This document shows, in pieces, positions 23,637 to 33,307 of a stretch of 33,637 nt of DNA (position 1 is the first letter of the stretch; the number at the start of each line of letters is the position of its first letter). Source of the DNA: DTNV01 sp964388435 (lineage in GTDB: Archaea; Micrarchaeota; Micrarchaeia; Norongarragalinales; UBA8480); NCBI GenBank assembly GCA_964388435.1, contig CAYMAH010000006.1, positions 1 through 33,637 on the forward strand, written 5' to 3'. The notes below the pieces were generated by a model. The model had not been told where the DNA came from and did no database searches. It was given only the letters and a program-made list of their open reading frames with translations. Both the position numbers and the translations under genes were made by a program.

Positions 23637-26600
23637 TTATTTTAAAGTGACCGTCTGAGTGGAGGGTGGCGCGGCGGTTCCAAAACCCTGCTGATTACCA
23701 TTGTCATACGAGTAGTTCAAACTTCCAAAATCGTTGAAACCATTAAAGACTGTCGCATTGTATAATGAAGGGTTTGAAATCACTACTGGTGAAACGCTTG
23801 GAGTGAAAATGCTTTGGAACAGGTTTGAAAGGTAGGTTTGGTCAAGGTTATCGTTGTTAACTGATACAATCAGAACGTTTTGCATGTTGTTAAGCGCGAT
23901 TTCAGACAAGCACAATGAATAGTTTGAATTGCAGAAGTTTGCAAGATATAATGGAGTGCATTCAGAAGATCCTTGTTGTGAATTATAGCACAACCTGTAA
24001 ATTGAGGGAGTGTTATGAATCAAGCTGTAAGACAAGTGGTAGACAATTATATCATTTATTTCTCCTATGTTTAACATCACCTGAACAGGCCTCACGTTTG
24101 GAGTTGCAAGATAAGCTGCGGCAGCGGGACCTGCAGCGCACAAAGCCGCAGCCAAAACATTCTGTTTTGCAAATGAAAACAAATTTTTAGCCTTTTGTGA
24201 AATTGTGGTTTCAATTTGTAGGGTAGAAACAGTAGCAACAGAAGTTGTTGCAATGTCACTCGCACTCGCAGTAACAGCAGCCGTTTGAAGGGAGGTCGTT
24301 GCAGCATCAGCTAGACTAATTTGATCAATATATAGACTAATTTGATCAATATTTAGGGTTCTACTAACTTCATCTCCTAATGAAGAAGATTTGGTTGCGA
24401 GATCTGCTATTGCGGCGGCATCTACAGTTCCACCTTCTTCAATAAGTTTAATTTGACTATTAATTTCTGCGTTTAAAGATTGTGCAGATTGTGTATTTAT
24501 GTTAGACAATGATTTTTCTGCATTTCTGAGTTGAGTCAGCACCCCCTCTTTTGAAGCAACACTCAAAGAGGCAGCAGAGGCAGCAGCAGGCGATGCAGAA
24601 GCACTTATAGCAGATGGTGCAGAAGTAATTAAAAGGGGGTTTTCAGCTTTCAATGACGCAAGATAGTTTCTTGTCGCGTATAAGCTTACGCTTGCCGAAG
24701 TGACAGGTCCAACAAAACCAGAACCTCCAATTCCACCTGCAACAACCCCCCCAGCCACGCCGATAGCTGAGGCAGCACCTATGATTTTAATTGCTTTCGG
24801 TATTGCTAGAGTTCCAATAGAGCATGAAGGTATTATAGTTGAAACTATTTGAGAAACCGCGCCTGCAACTGCGCTGTCCACACACCCATTAGCTCCATTA
24901 CAAGCAGTGCTGCCTTTACTTACAGCAGAAGCGGTAATACTAGCAAGACATCCTGGCAAGTTAACCACCGCTCCTGTTAAAAATCCCCTCCAAACATTTG
25001 GTAAAACAGGAATAAGCGCAGGGAAGACAAGGGATAAAAGAGATATGCCTCCCGTGATTGCCACTTGAGCTCCTAAAATTCCTGTTTCAAGCCCGACAGC
25101 AGTAGAAATACAATAATTACCATCATCATAGTAAGACGCCATTCCCGAGTTAGAGTAAGGCAGTTGCACAGGACTGTAAAAACTCTTCAAAAGAGTGGAC
25201 ATCACATTTGCATCCCATGCGTTTCCATTAGGATTATCAACGTAGTGCCCAAGGAAGAATATAGGCTTTGATGTTTGAACGTTAAAATTGTAAGAATTGC
25301 TTAGCTGGTCTCCAACCCACAACTGCGTTTCATTTGTTTGAACTGCGGATTGAAAAGCACTAGCCATAGAAGGAGGGTTACCCATGAACAAAAGAGGAGA
25401 GTCCGCGACAGTCTGAGGACAGGATTGAAGTTTTTGAACGTCCACTTCAACTCCGGCTTTTTGCTTCCAGTCCGGCCCTTGATTCAAACAAAGATTATAC
25501 TTTGCGGTAACTTCAAACAACCCACATCCAGTCAAAGTGCTTCCCTTTAAAGTATTATAAGATTGAGAGTTGAAACCGTATAACGTTAAATCACTTCCCA
25601 GACTGTTTAAAACATCTCCTATATTCTCATTGGTGTTTGCCATCAAGAACAACGCGCTTGTGGTCCAAGGCCTGCCCTTTTGATTGTACAAAACATTTGA
25701 GCAGTAGTTTATAACAGTCTGAGAGTTTGGAAAAGATTCATTCAAGAAATTAGTGGTGTTGTTGAAAAAATCCTGAAATGCTTGAGCGGTTTGATTGTAA
25801 TTGCAGAATTGATTCTCGCAGGTTATGAAACTCGCCGGAACTCCCAAAGGCGCTAGACTCCCAATTGGAGTGGAAGTGTAAAAGCTTTGCTCATTTTGAG
25901 GAATTGCAAAAACAGTTGCGGTGAAGTTGGCGGTTGCCAATATTTTACCAGTGGTTGGATCCACGGCGTTGAAGAAAACCGGGTTATTTATAGTTGGCTT
26001 TAAGCCAGTACAGTTTGCGGTGATTGCAAAACCGCTGTCAAGATTGTTTTGGCTTTCTGAAAGCGATAGAGCTGTAGGAGAGTATGAGTTGAAGACACAG
26101 GTTATCGCATCGTTTGGCTTCATTTCTATTTTGACAGGCTGACGAAGATTGTTGACAAAACTTACAAAAGTGAAGTAATGAGAACCCGGGTTTTTGAAGT
26201 AAACATTGTCGGGAAATATTGAAAAGTTTGTTAGAGCGTTGCCAAGATTATTTGAAGCGCACCCCTCGCTTTTTGTGGTGACTGTTACGTAGAGGGTTTT
26301 TATGATTTCATTGTTTCCCTGCAACGCGATTGTTATCGTCCCCGTCAGGGTTTGATCTGGAAGGCACGCTCCTGCCAAAGCCGCCACCGCGGTAAGTTCA
26401 AGCGTGTTTTGAAAGTTTGACTTTCCAAGAGGCGGCATTTGAGGCGCGCTGTGGAATTGAAGACTGTCAATTGTGAAAAAGTTTGACATGTTCAAATCAA
26501 TGCTTTGAATGTAAGTGGTGCGGCCTTCACTGTCCACCTGACCTGCCGGGTTTAAAACAGTGTTTGCATAGTTGTTAAATACTATTTCCTGGGTTTGGCT

Positions 26601-29600
26601 TCTCTGGCTTGAAGTTAAGGTGAAGTTTATCCTGTTTATTTGATTAACCGCTTTGTTGTTGAACGTCACGTAGACATTGTTATCAGGAGGAGTCACTTTT
26701 ATCACTCCTCCAACACCGCAAGGTAGAACCGAAACCACTCCAAGCCTATCCACACTTACCATCCAATTCCCGTTATTGTCTTTAGATTCTTGGTAACCGC
26801 TTTGGAAGATTATCTTACTCGCTTGCATTATTGGAAGAGACCCGCCGGTTATGTTGAGAGTGTCGCACCCGCCCAAATCATAATTTCCAGCGCTAGTTCT
26901 TGTTATTGAGGGAAGGTTGAAGAAAAGAGGCGTTGGAAGAACGGTGGTGAAGTATTTTTGAGTTTCGTCAGCCACGTCAGTACAGGCTTTTATTTGTATT
27001 TGACCTTGCACTTCAAAACCGCTTGAAGTTTGAGCCGCGTTTTGAAGTATCACTTCTTTAGCAACTGGAAGAGTGTCGCTTAATTTCAATCCAGGGTTGA
27101 TTTGAGTATTGTAGACTTTGATTTGAGAGCATTTAGGGAAGGTTATGTCAAAACCCCCGTTTGTCGGAACCACGCTGCCCTGGTTTTCTGAAACCCCTCC
27201 AACCAGAACTTTTCCATAAGCTGAATAGTCAAAGGTTAAAGAGTGAAGCAGAACTGAAGAGGAAGTGAATTTGATGGTCCCGCCTGCTGGCACCAAATAA
27301 CCATTTTGAACATAACTGAACGGTTGGACGGTGGGACCAAAACCATATGGGTTTATCAAACCTGGATTGTAAGAGTAAGCGTAAGGGTTTGTAATTTGAG
27401 TTGAAATTGCAGAAGTTTGCATGAATGGAGTGTAAGAACTTCCCAGGAATGAATTGTAATTTAACTGCTGATTCGCTTCTGACTGACTTCCTGAAGGCAG
27501 GATCAAAGTACCACTATCCGTGGTCAGACTGGTGCTACCATCACCGTTCACGGTTACTTTAGCGCTTCCAGTACTTATCATTATTGGAACTGGAAAAGTT
27601 ATGTCCGTTTCAGTTGAAGAACTTGAAACCCAACCTGGTTGAACTTCCACTCCAACTCCCGCAGGAACTGAAACAAAACTTTGCTGCACTCCGCTTCCGT
27701 ACTGAAATATCATCAAACCTTGCGGGATTAAAACAGGAACAGACCCGTCTTGCTGGCTTTGCTGTCCAATCGCCGCGCTCCCGTTTGCGAACATGAAAAC
27801 AGTTGAAAATGGAAGTTTTACCACCAAACCACCGGGAATTTGACAAGTTCCATAACTTTGGATCGAAGAGCTTAAAGTAACTGGAAGAGCTTGACTTGAA
27901 ACACCTTCAGCGCTAGCATAAAAACTCGCAATTCCAGTGTCAGGAGCCTGAGAAACCACGCATTGCAATTGCTGGTAAATCCAAGGAAGATAAGCAGTTA
28001 TAGCAAAGGTTTGACTCCCGCCAGCCGGAATTGCAGCTGACAACGGAGTTACTTGAAATTCTCCGCTTGACGTTTGAGCGTTTACTAAAACAGGAAATGG
28101 AGCGTTATTTGTGATTATTTCATTTTGAGTGCTGCTCGGCTGCATCGGCAAGATTACCTGAAACTGAAGAGCCGAAGCGCTAAGCGATACTGCCTGCCGC
28201 ATGTTTGTTTGAGTGTAACTTGTTTGAATGTTGAAAGGTATTTGAATGGTTTGAGTATACCCGCCAGTTCTTGCTATAACATTTACATAACCTTTGACGT
28301 TTTCACTTAAAGTGTTTGTTTGAAGAGCGGCCATTTGAATCGCGTTTGAAACAGCCGCTTGAAGAGAATTAGTGAAACTTGCAAGACCTTGAACAGTGGC
28401 AGAGCTGACCGTGGTTGAAACCACAGTGTACCGCGGACTGAAAGTGACAGTTTGAAAAGTGAGAAGAGTGTTTTGATTTAACAAGTTTTGAACTTGAAAG
28501 TCGACAGTTGAAAAGTTAAGAGAGTTGACGCTTAAGCTTAGAGTTGAAGGGGTTACTGAGATTATTTTATCCACTCCCACATTAATTGAACCTGAGTAAA
28601 CCCTATATCCAGGGCTTGAAACAGTGAAATACAAAATTCCAGGAGCGTTTGGAGTTATATCAGCAGTGTAAAACCCGTTTGAGTATACCGCTTGAACCGG
28701 ATTGTCTAAAATACCCGTCAGTTGAATGGTAGCGTCGGTTACCGGCACTCCATTCGAGTCAGTTACAGTGAAGTTGAGTTTGGTTTCATCAAGGGCTTTT
28801 ATGTTTGTCGGAGCGTAGTTCACATTTATATTATAATTCGACGCTATCACTCTGACATATAATTGTTTAGAGTAACTCCCGGCGTTGAAGGTTATACCAC
28901 CATTGTTTATAGGACTTAATGCTTTTATTAAAACATAACCACTCCCGTTCGAGTTAAAGCTTAAAGTATTGTCTTGGGCTTGAATTGTTTGACTGTTTTC
29001 AACCGCCTGAATTAACTGCAGTCCACTGCTGTTTGTTTGTATTAAAAGAGGAGTTGAAGTATTTGATAGAATGTTGTAGTTTAATTTGAATATTTCCGGC
29101 GTTAGGGCTTGAAAACCACTTAAACCACTTCCTAAAACGCCTGAAAAAAATAGTTGAACGCAAATCCCATTGGCACAGTCTCCTTCAAAACTTATTAGAA
29201 TCAACTGGGAGTTCAAACCCGAAGAAGGGGAGGAAAAAGTTGAATTTCCAAAAGTGTAAGAGTCACTCCACTGAAGATTTAAAGAAGCGTTGCTCACACT
29301 GTTTGTTTGAATAAAAACATCAAACTCCTGACTTCCATTAAAGGAAGTAACATTGTATAAAACCCATTTCAACTCATTGCTTGTTGTATTCGAGTTTAAA
29401 CTGCTTCCTGATGAAGGGTTACCTGAAAAACTTGATATAAACGCGGGGTCGGTTGAAATATCCTCCGAACCACCCAATTGAACGTAAACACTAGCGGTTG
29501 AAAAATTAAGAGTTGGCGCGTTTAAAATAAACCTCGCTTCATAGTTTGTGTTTGGCGACAAGCTGTTTACTTTAAATCCATTGTTATACACTCCTAAAAA

Positions 29601-31382
29601 TTCAAGCTGCAGAGATTGAGAGAAAGAACTGGGAATCAAAACAAAAGACTGGTTTGACTGAACTCCTGCTGAAAGAGTTATTGAAGAAGAAAGAGTCTGA
29701 TAATTAGGAGAAGTTATTGTTATAACGTCAATTCCTGAAGGCAGGTTTAAAACGCAAGAGCCGATGGTGGTGGCGCAGAACACTCCCGAACTTGAAGCAT
29801 TGAAAACACTTATCGGATTTCCAGTGACGAAGTCAAATGCGGTTATATTAACCGGAGTCGGAGCTGAAGTTAGTTGAACTACAACGGTTGTAAAGTTTGA
29901 AGAGTTTGTTATAAAAACAGAAGAGTTTCCGGCCAAACCCTGACCACTTGCTTGAATCGTGACGTTACCAAGAGGAACCCCTTGAAAAGTAGTGAAACCA
30001 TCAGGACCGGTGTTTTGGCTTGGAATTCCAAGAGGCTGGTTTATTGAATTTAAAAAAGAAACGCTCACCCCTGCGACAGGATTTCCCCCCTGCATTGTTT
30101 CCACACTTAACCCTCCTGAATTGAAGGAATTAACAGTTTGCATTATAATGGTTCCAACCCCCGCCGAGGTCACAAGCTTACTTGAAGGAAGATAACCTTG
30201 CAAAAAAGCGGTTACAAGACAGGTCGTACCTATTGGAACGTTGAAACTATCCACTCCGTTTGCAGGAGTATCCTGTGCAAATAAAACACCATTGCAATAA
30301 ACGCTTACAAGCGGGCTTTGAACATTGTTTCCATTCACGTCCACCACATTGACTCCGACATTTTGAGAGTTTTGGGTGTTTAAAGCATCTAAGTAAATAA
30401 TCGGGTTGATTCCATTTTCACTTATATTATATACAGAAGAAGTTCTTGAAAGATACCCTGGAGCGCTGGCGCTTAAATAAACCGAATCTCCTGCAACCAC
30501 TTGAATTGAATTAGTCGACCCGTCAACGCTTCCATTTGTGCTTAAAGTTCCCAGAATCTTGTTTGTCGAACTTTCTATAATATTGACATTAGCATTTGTT
30601 ATCGCAGAGTTCGGCGGTACGTCCTGCTTTACAACAGCACTTACAGAGCCGGTTATAGCCTGACCAAATTGAAACATTCTTATTATAAAATTAGAAGAAT
30701 CCTGCGCGATTTCAACATAGCTTTGATAACCTCTCCACCCTGGAGCGCTGGCGGTTATTGAATAATTCACTCCCGGCTGAAGATTAAAAGTATAAGCAGG
30801 ACTTGCCACTTCACTGTCAAATTGAGTGCCATTGACAAGAAGAATTATCGTAGCTTGAGCCGGCCCCTGCACTAAAACAGGAAGGGAAACCGTACTCGTG
30901 GCCACTGGAACCAGTGAAATTGTAACTCCGGTTCCATTGGATGAAAAAGAAGTTTGAGCGTTACCAGGCTGGTAGTTTGAATTACTTACGCTCACACTCA
31001 CATTAACTCCAAGCGGAACATCGCTAAAGCTCGCCACCCCATTTGAATCAGTTAACCCACTGAGAGTTATTAAAGTTCCATTAACAGAAAAATACGATAT
31101 TGACGCCATTGCTCCCGTAACTATCTGACTTGAAGGACTTTGAACAGTTACAGTAAAAACACCTAGTTGCATAGCGGTTAAGCTCACCATCAAAATGAAA
31201 GCGCCTATTACTAAAGCTAAAATTACGATGACAAAAAAAGGAAGAGGCGGAATACCATGCGATTCTAGAAAGTCACTTACCCTTCTCAACGGCAATCCCT
31301 TCTCATCGCTCCAGTCAAGGAAGTCCTCCCATTTTTCTCCAACGCTTGTGAAGAAATTATCAACGAATTCAGGCAAAGGCAA
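23637..31382 (-). CDS. Giant membrane-anchored surface protein (2581 aa)
   Basis: The N-terminus (1-49) is cytoplasmic with amphipathic helices, then a membrane anchor at about 50-72. The outside begins with at least six carboxypeptidase-regulatory/transthyretin-like repeats of 75-90 residues (about 75-600, recurring 'G....DSNG.ASF..VP.G' and 'PGY'). A long run of beta-sandwich domains continues to about 1850, then a Cys-bearing globular region (about 1850-2090). Hydrophobic Gly/Ala-rich stretches lie near 2095-2220, an Ala/Ser-rich helical region at 2250-2390, another hydrophobic stretch near 2400-2430, and a C-terminal domain. Sequons abound. TTG at 31382 is supported by TTTTAAA 31 nt upstream. 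Likely an adhesin or contact apparatus; no catalytic motif seen. Confidence 0.85.
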   Translation of the reverse strand: MPLPEFVDNFFTSVGEKWEDFLDWSDEKGLPLRRVSDFLESHGIPPLPFFVIVILALVIGAFILMVSLTAMQLGVFTVTVQSPSSQIVTGAMASISYFSVNGTLITLSGLTDSNGVASFSDVPLGVNVSVSVSNSNYQPGNAQTSFSSNGTGVTISLVPVATSTVSLPVLVQGPAQATIILLVNGTQFDSEVASPAYTFNLQPGVNYSITASAPGWRGYQSYVEIAQDSSNFIIRMFQFGQAITGSVSAVVKQDVPPNSAITNANVNIIESSTNKILGTLSTNGSVDGSTNSIQVVAGDSVYLSASAPGYLSRTSSVYNISENGINPIIYLDALNTQNSQNVGVNVVDVNGNNVQSPLVSVYCNGVLFAQDTPANGVDSFNVPIGTTCLVTAFLQGYLPSSKLVTSAGVGTIIMQTVNSFNSGGLSVETMQGGNPVAGVSVSFLNSINQPLGIPSQNTGPDGFTTFQGVPLGNVTIQASGQGLAGNSSVFITNSSNFTTVVVQLTSAPTPVNITAFDFVTGNPISVFNASSSGVFCATTIGSCVLNLPSGIDVITITSPNYQTLSSSITLSAGVQSNQSFVLIPSSFSQSLQLEFLGVYNNGFKVNSLSPNTNYEARFILNAPTLNFSTASVYVQLGGSEDISTDPAFISSFSGNPSSGSSLNSNTTSNELKWVLYNVTSFNGSQEFDVFIQTNSVSNASLNLQWSDSYTFGNSTFSSPSSGLNSQLILISFEGDCANGICVQLFFSGVLGSGLSGFQALTPEIFKLNYNILSNTSTPLLIQTNSSGLQLIQAVENSQTIQAQDNTLSFNSNGSGYVLIKALSPINNGGITFNAGSYSKQLYVRVIASNYNINVNYAPTNIKALDETKLNFTVTDSNGVPVTDATIQLTGILDNPVQAVYSNGFYTADITPNAPGILYFTVSSPGYRVYSGSINVGVDKIISVTPSTLSLSVNSLNFSTVDFQVQNLLNQNTLLTFQTVTFSPRYTVVSTTVSSATVQGLASFTNSLQAAVSNAIQMAALQTNTLSENVKGYVNVIARTGGYTQTIQIPFNIQTSYTQTNMRQAVSLSASALQFQVILPMQPSSTQNEIITNNAPFPVLVNAQTSSGEFQVTPLSAAIPAGGSQTFAITAYLPWIYQQLQCVVSQAPDTGIASFYASAEGVSSQALPVTLSSSIQSYGTCQIPGGLVVKLPFSTVFMFANGSAAIGQQSQQDGSVPVLIPQGLMIFQYGSGVQQSFVSVPAGVGVEVQPGWVSSSSTETDITFPVPIMISTGSAKVTVNGDGSTSLTTDSGTLILPSGSQSEANQQLNYNSFLGSSYTPFMQTSAISTQITNPYAYSYNPGLINPYGFGPTVQPFSYVQNGYLVPAGGTIKFTSSSVLLHSLTFDYSAYGKVLVGGVSENQGSVVPTNGGFDITFPKCSQIKVYNTQINPGLKLSDTLPVAKEVILQNAAQTSSGFEVQGQIQIKACTDVADETQKYFTTVLPTPLFFNLPSITRTSAGNYDLGGCDTLNITGGSLPIMQASKIIFQSGYQESKDNNGNWMVSVDRLGVVSVLPCGVGGVIKVTPPDNNVYVTFNNKAVNQINRINFTLTSSQRSQTQEIVFNNYANTVLNPAGQVDSEGRTTYIQSIDLNMSNFFTIDSLQFHSAPQMPPLGKSNFQNTLELTAVAALAGACLPDQTLTGTITIALQGNNEIIKTLYVTVTTKSEGCASNNLGNALTNFSIFPDNVYFKNPGSHYFTFVSFVNNLRQPVKIEMKPNDAITCVFNSYSPTALSLSESQNNLDSGFAITANCTGLKPTINNPVFFNAVDPTTGKILATANFTATVFAIPQNEQSFYTSTPIGSLAPLGVPASFITCENQFCNYNQTAQAFQDFFNNTTNFLNESFPNSQTVINYCSNVLYNQKGRPWTTSALFLMANTNENIGDVLNSLGSDLTLYGFNSQSYNTLKGSTLTGCGLFEVTAKYNLCLNQGPDWKQKAGVEVDVQKLQSCPQTVADSPLLFMGNPPSMASAFQSAVQTNETQLWVGDQLSNSYNFNVQTSKPIFFLGHYVDNPNGNAWDANVMSTLLKSFYSPVQLPYSNSGMASYYDDGNYCISTAVGLETGILGAQVAITGGISLLSLVFPALIPVLPNVWRGFLTGAVVNLPGCLASITASAVSKGSTACNGANGCVDSAVAGAVSQIVSTIIPSCSIGTLAIPKAIKIIGAASAIGVAGGVVAGGIGGSGFVGPVTSASVSLYATRNYLASLKAENPLLITSAPSAISASASPAAASAASLSVASKEGVLTQLRNAEKSLSNINTQSAQSLNAEINSQIKLIEEGGTVDAAAIADLATKSSSLGDEVSRTLNIDQISLYIDQISLADAATTSLQTAAVTASASDIATTSVATVSTLQIETTISQKAKNLFSFAKQNVLAAALCAAGPAAAAYLATPNVRPVQVMLNIGEINDIIVYHLSYSLIHNTPSIYRLCYNSQQGSSECTPLYLANFCNSNYSLCLSEIALNNMQNVLIVSVNNDNLDQTYLSNLFQSIFTPSVSPVVISNPSLYNATVFNGFNDFGSLNYSYDNGNQQGFGTAAPPSTQTVTLK
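24312..24351. repeat. 21-bp tandem duplication inside the giant gene
   Basis: TAGACTAATTTGATCAATA occurs at 24312 and again at 24333, a 21-nt period that keeps the frame and encodes IDQISLY followed by IDQISLA. It lies in the Ala/Ser-rich helical region. Confidence 0.9.
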
Positions 31383-31406
31383 TTAAAATCACGCTTATAA
31401 ACAAAA

Positions 31407-31413
31407 TTTTAAA
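31407..31413 (-). promoter_or_regulatory. TATA box of the giant-protein operon
   Basis: TTTAAAA on the minus strand begins 31 nt before the TTG at 31382. It supports an unusual TTG start on a leaderless mRNA. Confidence 0.6.
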
Positions 31414-31622
31414 GTTTAAAATCCTTTTCTTTGGATTTTCAAAAAGAAGGTTTAAACAAAAACCGATTTTGAGGTTTTATAAGTGATTGGTATTTGATTT
31501 AGCGCCGCCATTATTATTTTTAATTGAATTAATTTTTTTTAAATGTTCTCAGTAAAAACTTAAAAAAAAAATCAGAAATATCTTTTCCACGCTGGAAACG
31601 CCGGAAATAAGGGGTGGGAAGA

Positions 31623-31630
31623 TTTAAAAA
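31623..31630 (+). promoter_or_regulatory. TATA box of the Pif1-like gene
   Basis: TTTAAAAA begins 32 nt before the ATG at 31655. The 272-nt gap shared with the giant-protein promoter is otherwise AT-rich spacer. Confidence 0.65.
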
Positions 31631-31654
31631 TCGAAGAACAATATTAATTCGATT

Positions 31655-33220
31655 ATGGAATGGGAAGAATTTTTACATTTAAAAGCCGACAGCGCCGGAA
31701 TCAAGCTTAACGCAGGCTTTAAGAATGCCTTGAGTTTGATGGAGAATTCCAAAAAAAACATTTTCATTACAGGAAGAGCTGGAACCGGAAAGTCCACTCT
31801 TCTTCAGCTTTTTGTGGGAATTACAAAAAAAAACGTTGCGGTTCTAGCTCCAACGGGCGTTGCCGCTTTGAATGTTAAAGGCCAGACAATTCACTCTTTT
31901 TTCAGGTTCAAACCTTACGTTACTGTTGATTCAATAGAAAAAGTTTCAAAAAACAGAGCGGAGCAGTACAAAAATATTGATATAATAATAATCGATGAAG
32001 TGTCAATGGTCAGGGCAGATCTTTTTGACTGCATTGATAAGTTCATGAGACTTAACGGAAAAAAAAGAAACCTCCCCTTCGGCGGGATTCAAATGATTTT
32101 CATAGGCGATCTTTACCAATTGCCTCCGGTGATGAGTAAAGGAGAGAAAAGAATGTTCAGGGATTACTATAAAAGCGAATATTTTTTCGACGCAAAGACT
32201 TTTAAGAATTTCAAGGCCGAGTTCATCGAACTTGAGGAGAATTACAGACAGGAAGACGCCGGTTTTATAAAGATTTTAAATTCTGTCAGAAACAACACGG
32301 TTTCAGAAAGCCAGCTTGAAGCGCTTAATAACAGAGTTAAAACTGATTTTAACCCTGAAGGCGGAGTTATTCTCGTTCCAACGAACGCTCTTGCTGAAGA
32401 GATCAACAACACGAACTTAAAAAGGCTTTACGGCATGGAACATTCCTACAACGCGATTTTGGAAGGGGACTTCAAAAAATTTGAACTTCCTTCAAAAGAG
32501 AAACTTGTTTTAAAAAGAGGAGTTCAAGTCATGCTTTTAAACAATGACGAACGAAAAAGATGGGTAAACGGAAGTGTTGGAATTGTTACTTCCATAAACG
32601 TTTATAAAACAACAATAGGAGTAAAACTCGCAAACGACAGTGAAGTTGAAGTTGAACCTCACACGTGGAAACTATTTAAATTTTCTTACGATTCAAAATC
32701 CAAAAAACTGGTCAGCGAAGTTACTGGAAAATTCACTCAATACCCCCTTGCTTTGGCTTGGGCCTTAACCATTCACAAAAGCCAGGGCAAAACCTTTGAC
32801 AAAATTGTATTAGATGTCGGCAACGGAATGTTCGCGAACGGCCAGCTATACGTCGCGCTCAGCAGGTGCAGAACAATCAACGGAATCGTGTTGAGAAAAA
32901 AACTCGAGAAAAAACACGTTTTTTCAGACTGGAGGATCATCAAATTCCTGACAGGATATCAATACTCCAAATCAAACGAAAGAATGTCTGCGGAAGAAAA
33001 AACAAGCCTGATAAACAAGGCGATAAAAGAAAAAAAGAAAATCGAGATTGTTTACCTCAAGCCCAACGATGAAAAATCAAAAAGAGTGTTAACCCCATCA
33101 AAAGTTGGAACGCTAGAATATCTTGGAAGAAATTACTTGGGATTCAAGGGTTTTGATTCAAAACAGGGAGACTACAGAAACTTCAGGGTAGACCGGATAC
33201 TGGAAATAAAAATAATATAA
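31655..33220 (+). CDS. Pif1-like helicase with C-terminal WYL domain
   Basis: SF1B 5'-3' DNA helicase of 521 residues. Walker A is GRAGTGKS (40-47), Ia is 'LAPTGVAALNV', Walker B is 'IIIDEVSM' (D114, E115), III is 'FIGDLYQLPPV', IV includes 'LEENYRQ', V is 'ALTIHKSQGKTFDKIVLD', and VI is 'QLYVALSRCRT'. This is a complete active set. Residues about 440-521 form a WYL domain: 'AIKEKKKIEIVYLKPN', 'RVLTPSKVGTLEYLGRNYLGFKGFD', 'YRNFRVDRILEIKI'. WYL at the end of Pif1 is known in Thermotoga elfii PIF1, where it binds single-stranded DNA. Role: unwinding during replication or repair. It is divergent from the giant gene. Confidence 0.93.
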   Translation: MEWEEFLHLKADSAGIKLNAGFKNALSLMENSKKNIFITGRAGTGKSTLLQLFVGITKKNVAVLAPTGVAALNVKGQTIHSFFRFKPYVTVDSIEKVSKNRAEQYKNIDIIIIDEVSMVRADLFDCIDKFMRLNGKKRNLPFGGIQMIFIGDLYQLPPVMSKGEKRMFRDYYKSEYFFDAKTFKNFKAEFIELEENYRQEDAGFIKILNSVRNNTVSESQLEALNNRVKTDFNPEGGVILVPTNALAEEINNTNLKRLYGMEHSYNAILEGDFKKFELPSKEKLVLKRGVQVMLLNNDERKRWVNGSVGIVTSINVYKTTIGVKLANDSEVEVEPHTWKLFKFSYDSKSKKLVSEVTGKFTQYPLALAWALTIHKSQGKTFDKIVLDVGNGMFANGQLYVALSRCRTINGIVLRKKLEKKHVFSDWRIIKFLTGYQYSKSNERMSAEEKTSLINKAIKEKKKIEIVYLKPNDEKSKRVLTPSKVGTLEYLGRNYLGFKGFDSKQGDYRNFRVDRILEIKII

Positions 33221-33286
33221 CACGCCAAATTATTCGCTCAAATGTAATCTTTTTCAAAATCAACTTTACGCCACCTTTGTCAACGG

Positions 33287-33307
33287 CTTTTTTATTTTTT
33301 CTTTTTT
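33287..33307 (+). terminator. T-rich tract after the helicase gene
   Basis: Three runs of six to seven T on the plus strand within 21 nt, beginning 67 nt after the stop. It has the form of an archaeal U-tract terminator. Confidence 0.45.

Noticed and set aside
23915..30195. Short ORFs of 60-91 codons on the plus strand and in other frames inside the giant gene
   Set aside because: They lie antisense or out of frame within a long, well-patterned coding region, have no promoter or SD, and show composition typical of shadow frames.
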